From NCBI GenBank assembly GCA_023250255.1, contig JAHFBB010000079.1, positions 1 to 5,305 of the forward strand: a DNA stretch of 5,305 nucleotides. Direction: 5' to 3'. Origin of the DNA: Chloroflexota bacterium (GTDB lineage Bacteria; Chloroflexota; Limnocylindria; QHBO01). Made by a program: the position numbers and the translations under genes. How positions within the stretch are numbered: the stretch's first letter is position 1; every line of letters starts with the position of its first letter. The notes beneath the pieces are model-generated. The model was given only the letters and a program-made list of their open reading frames with translations. It had not been told where the DNA came from and made no database searches. This document shows positions 1 through 4,917 of the stretch, piece by piece.

Positions 1-335
1 ATGGTCCGCTGCTGGGAGGTTGCCACTGGCTTGGTCGCCAGCTCCTGCGATTGGGTATCGATGTCGTCCTCGGCGAGGCCCAGGGCCTTGACCAGGGCGT
101 CCACCCGGGCACGAACGGTTGGATAACTGATTCCGAGTTCGCGCTCCATGTCCTTCAGGTTGCCCCGCGCCCGCAGAAAACTCTCCAGGACGGCGAGCTG
201 CTCGCGGCTGAGTCGGCCGTAGCGGCCGGCGCTGAAGTCACCCTCGAGGGTCGTTCCGCAGCTTCGGCAATGGAGACGGCTGACACTCAGTTCGTCGGCA
301 CAGACGGGGCAGGTGGAAATGACGTCGTGGGGCAT
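1..335 (-). CDS. DUF2089 family zinc-ribbon/HTH putative transcriptional regulator (C-terminus cut by window edge)
   Basis: Reading the minus strand from the ATG at 335-333 gives 111 codons with no stop before the window edge, so the C-terminus is missing. Residues 9-26 form a small zinc ribbon with Cys pairs C9/C12 (CPVC) and C23/C26 (CRSCG). A linker follows (LEGDFSAGRYGRLSREQL), then a helix-turn-helix at about residues 58-86 containing GNLKDMERELGISYPTVRAR. This order and wording match the DUF2089 family (Pfam PF09862), whose members combine a zinc ribbon with a sigma-region-4-like HTH and have no well-defined function. A role as a DNA-binding regulator is inferred from the HTH. The start codon shares its A with the TGA stop of the tiny upstream gene (TGATG) and no good Shine-Dalgarno site precedes it, so translation is probably coupled. 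Residues after about 90 are polar, as if the domain ends there. Family assignment is firm; target and ligand are unknown. Confidence 0.92.
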   Translation of the reverse strand, partial: MPHDVISTCPVCADELSVSRLHCRSCGTTLEGDFSAGRYGRLSREQLAVLESFLRARGNLKDMERELGISYPTVRARVDALVKALGLAEDDIDTQSQELATKPVATSQQRT

Positions 336-475
336 CAGCGCGCAGCTCGCGACCGCTCGGTGGTGGGGGAGTGCTTCTGTCGGTGAATGCGGCTCGGCTG
401 CGCGCCGTGGGCGGTTGCCGCCCGGAGCCGATCATCGGCCATCAGCTTGGCGTAGTGGATCCGGTAATCCAGCAT
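335..475 (-). CDS. Tiny 46-residue protein of unknown function, translationally coupled to the DUF2089 regulator
   Basis: An ATG at 475-473 opens a 46-codon frame that ends in a TGA at 337-335, whose last base is the first base of the DUF2089 start codon. The product begins MLDYRIHYAKLMADDRLRAA and is hydrophilic and strongly basic. Its N-terminal third could be a short amphipathic helix and its C-terminal half is rich in Arg, Ser and Thr. There is no signal peptide or membrane segment. I do not recognise a family. Evidence that it is real: a strong Shine-Dalgarno sequence (AAAGGAG) 9 nt before the ATG, a consensus promoter immediately upstream, and the one-base stop/start overlap with a certain gene. 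It could be a functional microprotein, for example a partner of the regulator, or a leader peptide whose translation controls the regulator. The sequence does not decide between these. Confidence 0.68.
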   Translation of the reverse strand: MLDYRIHYAKLMADDRLRAATAHGAQPSRIHRQKHSPTTERSRAAR

Positions 476-484
476 GGTAGTGAA

Positions 485-491
485 CTCCTTT
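485..491 (-). promoter_or_regulatory. Strong Shine-Dalgarno site of the tiny gene
   Basis: On the minus strand the sequence reads AAAGGAG followed by 9 nt and then the ATG at 475. It is the clearest ribosome binding site in the window, since the other starts here lack one. It fixes the start of the 46-residue frame and indicates that ribosomes enter the DUF2089 unit at this gene and not at the regulator itself. Confidence 0.8.
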
Positions 492-499
492 CGTTGCAC

Positions 500-520
500 A
501 TCGGTTCATCTTTGACCGAT
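500..520 (-). promoter_or_regulatory. Imperfect inverted repeat (hairpin) in the 5' leader of the tiny-gene/DUF2089 transcript
   Basis: Read on the minus strand, arms ATCGGTCA and TGAACCGAT surround an AAGA loop. This gives eight base pairs with a single bulged A in the right arm. The repeat lies a few bases after the predicted transcription start and 8 nt before the Shine-Dalgarno site. It could fold in the mRNA, as a 5'-stabilising or translation-modulating hairpin, or serve as a DNA operator overlapping the initial transcribed region. No run of U follows, so it is not a terminator. Confidence 0.5.
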
Positions 521-529
521 CTGCCGCGG

Positions 530-558
530 ATACTAGAAGTCCACTTTCTATTTGTCAA
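530..558 (-). promoter_or_regulatory. Consensus sigma-70 type promoter driving the tiny gene and DUF2089 regulator
   Basis: On the minus strand a perfect -35 box TTGACA (558-553) is followed by exactly 17 bp and a -10 box TAGTAT (535-530). Transcription would begin near 522-525, giving a leader of about 50 nt. The bases just after the -10 box are CCGCGG, a GC-rich discriminator; in well-studied bacteria such discriminators often go with growth-rate or stringent control, but that is only an inference here. The element sits in an AT-richer island between the aceE stop and the tiny gene and is much closer to consensus than anything else in the window. Such a strong core promoter in front of a regulator usually implies repression, and a palindrome in the spacer fits that. 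Confidence 0.82.
534..550. repeat. Near-palindrome in the promoter spacer, candidate operator
   Basis: The plus strand reads TAGAAGTCCACTTTCTA. The central ten bases (AAGTCCACTT) form AAGT and ACTT arms around CC, and one extra T in the right half offsets the outer TAGAAGT/ACTTTCTA arms to seven base pairs. It fills the spacer from two bases inside the -10 box nearly to the -35 box, so a protein bound here would block RNA polymerase. The DUF2089 HTH protein encoded by the same transcript is the obvious candidate, making autorepression plausible. The binding site of this family is not known to me, so the link is inference. Confidence 0.5.
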
Positions 559-585
559 GCACCAGTTGCTAATTAGGAAGATGAC

Positions 586-3267
586 CTACCCAAACGTGGG
601 GTCCACGCGCTCGGGATCGATGCCGAGGGACGATATGGCCGCTGTCACTTCGGCTGGCTCGGCCAGGCCGTCGCCGGCCAACGCCGTCAACGCTGCGACG
701 GCGATGTGCTCGGCACTGACCTCGAAATGTGTTCGGAGTGCCTCGCGCGTGTCGCTGCGGCCAAAACCGTCTGTGCCCAGGACCACTGAACGGCGGTCGA
801 GCCACGGCCGGACGAGGTCAGGCAGGGCCTTGAGATAGTCGGTCGCCGCGACCAGCGGACCCTGGGCGCCGGTCAGCTGTCGGATGATGTACGGGACGCG
901 CGGCTCGGCCTCGGGGTGGAGGCGGTTCCACCGTTCGGCCGCCAATGCGTCGGCGCGCAACTGCTGATACGAGGTGACGCTCCAGACATCGGCAGCCACG
1001 TCGAATCGCTCGGCCAGCAGATCGGCCGCTCGAAGCACCTGGTGGAAGATCGAGCCCGACCCGAACAGCTGGACCCGCCGGCCGGTCCCATCCGCGGTGC
1101 GGACCCGGTACAGGCCGCGCAGGATGCCATCGGTCACGCCATCAGGCATGGGCGCCTGGACCCAGTTCTCGTTGTACAGGGTCAGGTAGTAGAAGACGTC
1201 CTCCGGCTCGGGGCCGTACATCCGGCGGATGCCATCGCGCACGATGACTGCCAGTTCGTAGGCGTACGCCGGGTCATAGGCCCGCAGGTTCGGGATGACC
1301 AGGGCCTGGATGTGGCTCTGGCCGTCGTCGTGCTGCAGTCCCTCCCCGGTGAGGGTCGTCCGGCCGGCAGTTGCGCCCATCAGGAAGCCACGTCCGCGCG
1401 CGTCACCGAAGGCCCACGCCTGATCCCCGGTCCGTTGCAGGCCGAACATCGAGTAGAAGATGTAGAACGGAATCATCGGTTCGCCGTGAACCGAGTAGGC
1501 GGTGCCGGCCGCCGTGAAGTCGGCCATGGCGCCCGCTTCGGTGATGCCTTCCTCGAGGATCTGGCCGTCCGTCGCCTCGACGTACGACAACAGCAGCTCC
1601 TTGTCGACCGAGGTGTACTGCTGGCCGAGCGGGTTGTAGATGCCGACTTCCTTGAACAGCGGGTCCATGCCGAACGTCCGTGCCTCGTCGGGAATGATCG
1701 GCACGATTCGCTGACCGACGCCCGGGTCGCGGACGAGGTTGCGGACCAGCCGGCTGAACGCCATGGTCGTCGAGGCCGGACGCTCCCCGCCGGCGAACAA
1801 CTCCTCGAAGACCGATGGATCCGGATCCGGCAGGGGGTTCGATACCGCGCGCCGCTGGGGCAGCACGCCGCCGAGGTGCGTTCTCCGCTCCAGCAGGTAA
1901 CGAATTTCGGGACTGTCCATCCCCGGATGGAAGTAGGGGGCATCGGCCAGCGCGTCGTCAGGGATGGGCAACTGCAGGCGATCGCGGAAGATGCGCAGCT
2001 CGTCCACCGTCAGCTTCTTGGCCTGGTGGGTGATGTTGCGCGCCTCGATGCCCGGACCCAGCGTCCAGCCCTTCACGGTCTTCGCCAGGATCACTACCGG
2101 GGCACCGGTATGGGCGACCGCCTGGGCGTAGGCCGCATAGAGCTTGCTCGAGTCATGCCCGCCCCGGCGGAGGTGGTACAGGTCCTCATCGGTCTTGTCC
2201 GCGACGAGCGCTGCCAGGCGAGGATCGGGGCCGAAGAAATGCTCGCGGATGTACGCGCCGTCCTCGGTTGCCAGCCGCTGGTAGTCGCCGTCGAGGGTGT
2301 CGGTCATCTTGTTGAGCAGGACGCCATCCTCGTCGCGGGCCAGCAATTCGTCCCATTCCCGCGCCCAGATGACCTTGATGACGTGCCAGCCGGCGCCGCG
2401 GAAGGTGGCCTCCAGTTCCTGGATGATCTTGCCGTTGCCGCGCACCGGGCCGTCGAGGCGTTGAAGATTGCAGTTCACCACGAAGATCAGGTTGTCGAGT
2501 CCTTCGCGGCCGGCGAGGCCCAGGCCGGCCATGGCCTCGGGTTCGTCCATCTCGCCGTCGCCGGCAAATGCCCACACCCGCTGCTCGCTGGTGTCCTTTA
2601 TCCCGCGGGCAGCGAGATAGCGGTTGAACCGGGCTTGGTAGATGGCGGCCAGCGGACCGAGCCCCATCGAGACGGTCGGAAACTGCCAGAACTCGGGCAT
2701 GAGCCTCGGATGGGGGTACGACGACAGGCCGCCCGGCCAGAGCGCCTCGCGGCGGAAGTGATCCAGCTGCTCTGCGGTCAGGCGCCCCTCGAGAAAGGCG
2801 CGCGCGTAAATTCCCGGGGCTGCGTGGCCTTGGAAGAAGACCTGGTCGCCGCCGCCCGGTGCGTCGGGACCCCGGAAGAAATGGTTGAAGCCCACCTCAT
2901 ACAGGCTGGCCGCGGAGGCATACGTGGACAGGTGGCCGCCGATTCCCTCGAACCGTGAATTCGCGCGCAGCACCATGGCCAGCGCGTTCCAGCGGATCAT
3001 CCGACGGATCCGCAGTTCGGTGGCCTCGTCTCCGGGGAAGTCCGGCTCCTGCTCGGGCGAGATGGTGTTGACGTAGCGCGTCTGGGTCAATGGCGGCAAT
3101 CCGACCTGGAGCTGTCGCGCCCGCTTGAGGAGCTTGTACATCAGGAATCGGGCGCGCTCGGGTCCCTCCGCGGCCAGGACCGCGTCAAGCGAGTCGAGCC
3201 ACTCGGTGGTTTCGGCGGGGTCACTGTCGGGCAGTTGCTGCTTGAACTGGTCGAAGATGTCGTGCAT
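586..3267 (-). CDS. aceE: Pyruvate dehydrogenase E1 component, homodimeric type
   Basis: The 893-residue product is the thiamine diphosphate (TPP)-dependent E1 that decarboxylates pyruvate and acetylates the lipoyl group of E2 in the cytoplasmic pyruvate dehydrogenase complex. It aligns by eye along its whole length with E. coli AceE (887 residues). Landmarks, numbered from the chosen start: GGHLSTY with H112, FFQGH with H148, SSYPHPRLMPEFWQFPTVSM near 182-201, the TPP/Mg motif GDGEMDEPEAMAGLG starting at 236 and closing with NCN at 265-267, the mobile-loop histidine in NITHQAKK (H414), IPDEARTFGM near 525-534, ILEEGITEAGA near 570-580, GEGLQHDDGQSH (H646, H652), and the C-terminal LGTDGFGRSDTR near 830-841. 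The frame is open 22 codons further upstream to 3333, but I chose the ATG at 3267: homology begins there, and the longer start would sit three bases from the divergent gene. No E2 or E3 gene is adjacent. No Shine-Dalgarno site is visible. Catalytic residues look intact. Confidence 0.96.
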   Translation of the reverse strand: MHDIFDQFKQQLPDSDPAETTEWLDSLDAVLAAEGPERARFLMYKLLKRARQLQVGLPPLTQTRYVNTISPEQEPDFPGDEATELRIRRMIRWNALAMVLRANSRFEGIGGHLSTYASAASLYEVGFNHFFRGPDAPGGGDQVFFQGHAAPGIYARAFLEGRLTAEQLDHFRREALWPGGLSSYPHPRLMPEFWQFPTVSMGLGPLAAIYQARFNRYLAARGIKDTSEQRVWAFAGDGEMDEPEAMAGLGLAGREGLDNLIFVVNCNLQRLDGPVRGNGKIIQELEATFRGAGWHVIKVIWAREWDELLARDEDGVLLNKMTDTLDGDYQRLATEDGAYIREHFFGPDPRLAALVADKTDEDLYHLRRGGHDSSKLYAAYAQAVAHTGAPVVILAKTVKGWTLGPGIEARNITHQAKKLTVDELRIFRDRLQLPIPDDALADAPYFHPGMDSPEIRYLLERRTHLGGVLPQRRAVSNPLPDPDPSVFEELFAGGERPASTTMAFSRLVRNLVRDPGVGQRIVPIIPDEARTFGMDPLFKEVGIYNPLGQQYTSVDKELLLSYVEATDGQILEEGITEAGAMADFTAAGTAYSVHGEPMIPFYIFYSMFGLQRTGDQAWAFGDARGRGFLMGATAGRTTLTGEGLQHDDGQSHIQALVIPNLRAYDPAYAYELAVIVRDGIRRMYGPEPEDVFYYLTLYNENWVQAPMPDGVTDGILRGLYRVRTADGTGRRVQLFGSGSIFHQVLRAADLLAERFDVAADVWSVTSYQQLRADALAAERWNRLHPEAEPRVPYIIRQLTGAQGPLVAATDYLKALPDLVRPWLDRRSVVLGTDGFGRSDTREALRTHFEVSAEHIAVAALTALAGDGLAEPAEVTAAISSLGIDPERVDPTFG

Positions 3268-3276
3268 TGGCCTGCC

Positions 3277-3282
3277 ATCGTA
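3277..3282 (-). promoter_or_regulatory. Possible -10 element for aceE (leaderless or very short leader)
   Basis: On the minus strand TACGAT ends 9 nt before the chosen aceE ATG. A TANNNT box at this distance is the usual signature of leaderless or near-leaderless transcripts in some high-GC bacteria, and it agrees with the lack of a Shine-Dalgarno site before aceE. No recognisable -35 box is present about 17 bp upstream, where the sequence is GC-rich. A six-base degenerate motif is weak evidence on its own; position is the main argument. Confidence 0.42.
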
Positions 3283-3320
3283 CAGACCCGTCCCGATGGT
3301 CCGCCTGGCCGGGCAGCCGG

Positions 3321-3326
3321 TAGACT
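3321..3326 (+). promoter_or_regulatory. Possible -10 element for the plsY-pgsA operon (leaderless or very short leader)
   Basis: TAGACT on the plus strand ends 10 nt before the ATG at 3337. As with the element on the opposite strand, there is no purine-rich Shine-Dalgarno site between the box and the start (the intervening bases are GTCGCACCTC) and no clear -35 box. The mirrored arrangement in a 69-bp gap makes both calls more believable than either alone. If correct, the two promoters fire back to back with start points only about 60 bp apart. Confidence 0.45.
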
Positions 3327-3336
3327 GTCGCACCTC

Positions 3337-3669
3337 ATGTCACGCGCCGAACGCCGCCAATACGAGCGGATGTCCAAGGGCCAGGATCCGTATGCCCCGA
3401 ACCCCCGCCAGTCGCGTGATCCGCGTCGCAACAAGCCTCGCCCCAAGCCGCCAGCCACCGCCGCGCCGGCAACCGGCGGCCGCAAATTCTGGACGCGGTC
3501 GATTGGGGCGGCGGTGGTGGTCGGAGTGCTCGCCTTCTCTCTTGGCTGGTCGCAGGGCATGCCGGTCGCGGCGTACATCGGCGTGGGGGCGGCGGGCGCG
3601 ACCGTCCTGGCCGCCGCCGGCCTGAGGCGGCTGCTCGCTCGCGTGGGGGATCGACGACCGCCGGCGTGA
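3337..3669 (+). CDS. Small two-TM membrane protein of unknown function, first gene of the plsY-pgsA operon
   Basis: The 110-residue product begins MSRAERRQYERMSKGQDPYA. Residues 1-50 are hydrophilic, Arg/Lys-rich and then Pro-rich, with no signal peptide. Two hydrophobic segments follow at about 53-72 and 76-96, joined by a short turn (WSQGMP), then a basic tail. Under the positive-inside rule both termini should be cytoplasmic, giving a helical hairpin anchor. I do not recognise a characterised family. I chose the ATG at 3337, not the in-frame one at 3235, because the earlier one would overlap aceE antisense and because a TAGACT box sits 10 nt upstream of 3337. The gene ends 7 nt before plsY, so it is very likely co-transcribed with it. 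A role in membrane or lipid biology is only inferred from that position. Confidence 0.8.
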   Translation: MSRAERRQYERMSKGQDPYAPNPRQSRDPRRNKPRPKPPATAAPATGGRKFWTRSIGAAVVVGVLAFSLGWSQGMPVAAYIGVGAAGATVLAAAGLRRLLARVGDRRPPA

Positions 3670-3676
3670 CGCCGCG

Positions 3677-4309
3677 GTGAATCCCGCGGCGGCCCTTGCC
3701 CTGGCGTTGGCCGGGGGATACCTCATCGGCGCAGTGCCGGTCGGATTGCTCGTTGCCCGCGTGGCGGGCGGACCCGATCTTCGTGAGATTGGTTCGGGTC
3801 GGACCGGAGCGACGAACGCCTATCGGGCGTTGGGTCTGGCAGGCGCGGCGACGGTGGCCGTGCTTGATCTCGGCAAGGGGGTGGCGGCGGCGATGATCGG
3901 TGGGGTCATTGGTCGCGAGGCCGGGCTGAGCGTGGAGTGGCTTGCCGCGGGAGCTGCCCTGACGGCAGTCGTGGGCCACACGAGGTCGATCTTCATTCAT
4001 TTCCGCGGTGGACGAGGCGTGGCCACGGCTGCTGGTGGCCTGCTGGTTCTCGCGCCGGCCGCCATCCCGCTGCTGGGCACCGTATTCGCGCTGATCCTCT
4101 GGCGCTGGCGGTTCGTATCCCTTGGATCGATCGTGGTTGCGATCCTGGCGGCGCCGGTGACCGTCGTGCTGGTTGCACTCGACCTGGCGACGCCAGCTGC
4201 AGTTGGCTATGCCGCAGGCATCGGTCTGCTGGTGGTGGCTGCGCACGCCGACAACATCGCCCGACTGCGGGCGGGCACCGAACGTCGACTGGGAACTCCC
4301 CGCCCATGA
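3677..4309 (+). CDS. plsY: Acyl-phosphate:glycerol-3-phosphate acyltransferase PlsY
   Basis: PlsY is an integral membrane enzyme that transfers an acyl group from acyl phosphate (made by PlsX) to the sn-1 position of glycerol 3-phosphate, the first committed step of phospholipid synthesis. The 210-residue product is of normal size, with about seven hydrophobic segments. The three family motifs are visible: motif 1 GSGRTGATNAYRALG (S40, R50), motif 2 FRGGRGVAT (109-117), the glycine-rich phosphate-binding loop, preceded by GHTRSIF, and motif 3 HADNIARLRAGTE (H190, N193, E202). The usual Asn of GSGN is Arg (R42). The start is GTG at 3677, chosen because the first membrane segment begins directly after it. 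There is no clear Shine-Dalgarno site, and the upstream gene stops only 7 nt before, so translation may be coupled. Its TGA overlaps the pgsA ATG by four bases (ATGA). No plsX is present in the window. Confidence 0.95.
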   Translation: MNPAAALALALAGGYLIGAVPVGLLVARVAGGPDLREIGSGRTGATNAYRALGLAGAATVAVLDLGKGVAAAMIGGVIGREAGLSVEWLAAGAALTAVVGHTRSIFIHFRGGRGVATAAGGLLVLAPAAIPLLGTVFALILWRWRFVSLGSIVVAILAAPVTVVLVALDLATPAAVGYAAGIGLLVVAAHADNIARLRAGTERRLGTPRP

Positions 4310-4902
4310 ACTCGGATCGACCCCGGCTGACGACCCTGCCCAACCTGCTGGGCCTGGCACGCATCGGCCTGACGCCGGTGGTCATGGCCCTGCTGCTGGT
4401 GCCATTCCCCGGATCGGGAATGTGGGCGTTCGTGATCTTTCTGGTTGCCGGGCTCTCCGATTTCGTGGATGGCTGGCTCGCGCGGCGCTGGCACCAGGTC
4501 TCGACCCTCGGCGTATTCCTCGATCTCACAGCCGACAAGGTGCTGGTGGCCGGTGTGCTGGTCGTGTTGGTCGAGGTGGACCTGATGCCCTCGTGGCTGG
4601 TCGCCCTCCTCCTCATCCGTGAATTCGTGGTCGGTGGCATCCGCCAGTTGGCCGCCAGCGAGCAGGTCGTGGTCTCGGCGCAATTCCTGGGGAAGGCGAA
4701 GACGGTATTCACCCTGGTCGCGATCTGCGCGCTCCTCCTCGCATTCGATGCGGGCCAGGGTGGTGCGAGCACGGCGGTGGCGTCGGCCGCCGATTGGCAG
4801 GCATTCGGCCTGGTGACGATGGTGATCGCCGCCATCCTGTCGGTCCTCAGCGGGCTCGACTACCTCCGCGGGGCGTGGCCGCTGCTCTTCAATTCGCCGT
4901 GA
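4306..4902 (+). CDS. pgsA: CDP-alcohol phosphatidyltransferase, probably phosphatidylglycerophosphate synthase PgsA
   Basis: The 198-residue membrane protein carries the complete CDP-alcohol phosphatidyltransferase signature D-x2-D-G-x2-A-R-x8-G-x3-D-x3-D, with D52, D55, G56, A59, R60, G69, D73 and D77. These aspartates bind the divalent metals and the CDP moiety. PgsA condenses CDP-diacylglycerol with glycerol 3-phosphate to make phosphatidylglycerol phosphate. The N-terminal LPNLLGLARIGLTPVVMALL and the C-terminal LSGLDYLRGAW are typical of PgsA and not of phosphatidylserine or phosphatidylinositol phosphate synthases, and the length is normal. Several membrane segments are evident. The start is the ATG at 4306, which overlaps the plsY stop by four bases; the frame is open further upstream to 3937 but that stretch only shadows plsY. 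A cardiolipin-synthase-like CDP-alcohol transferase is the main alternative. It is the last gene of the plus-strand operon. Confidence 0.9.
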   Translation: MNSDRPRLTTLPNLLGLARIGLTPVVMALLLVPFPGSGMWAFVIFLVAGLSDFVDGWLARRWHQVSTLGVFLDLTADKVLVAGVLVVLVEVDLMPSWLVALLLIREFVVGGIRQLAASEQVVVSAQFLGKAKTVFTLVAICALLLAFDAGQGGASTAVASAADWQAFGLVTMVIAAILSVLSGLDYLRGAWPLLFNSP

Positions 4903-4917
4903 CCCCCCTGCTGCCCG
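4903..4917. other. 15-bp convergent intergenic gap without a visible terminator
   Basis: The pgsA stop and the permease stop face each other across 15 C-rich bases. There is no GC stem followed by a T run on either strand, so transcripts from the two sides probably overlap or end by a factor-dependent route. Confidence 0.6.

Noticed and set aside
569..576. CTAATTAG perfect 8-bp palindrome upstream of the TTGACA box
   Set aside because: It is short, AT-rich and easily due to chance. It might be part of an upstream AT-rich promoter element, but nothing else supports an operator here.
559..585. Possible aceE terminator just after its stop codon
   Set aside because: No GC-rich stem with a following T run can be formed in this stretch on the minus strand.
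371..838. Plus-strand 155-codon open frame across the regulatory gap
   Set aside because: It runs antisense through the tiny gene, its promoter and the aceE 3' end, has no family resemblance, and no ribosome binding site precedes it.
916..2958. A 680-codon plus-strand open frame opposite aceE
   Set aside because: It lies antisense to an unmistakable AceE, reads as low-complexity Gly/Arg/Val/Asp-rich sequence with no recognisable domain, and is the expected shadow of GC-rich third positions.
3268..3333. N-terminal extension of AceE to the ATG at 3333
   Set aside because: The extra 22 residues have no family counterpart, the start would sit three bases from the divergent ATG, and it would leave no room for either promoter.
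3235..3336. Earlier in-frame ATG for the small two-TM protein
   Set aside because: It would overlap the 5' end of aceE antisense. The ATG at 3337 has a well-placed TAGACT box and a natural hydrophilic N-terminus.
3335..4360. A 341-codon minus-strand open frame opposite the small membrane gene and plsY
   Set aside because: The translation is Arg/Pro/His/Gln-rich without membrane or domain signatures, and it is antisense to a clear PlsY with all motifs.
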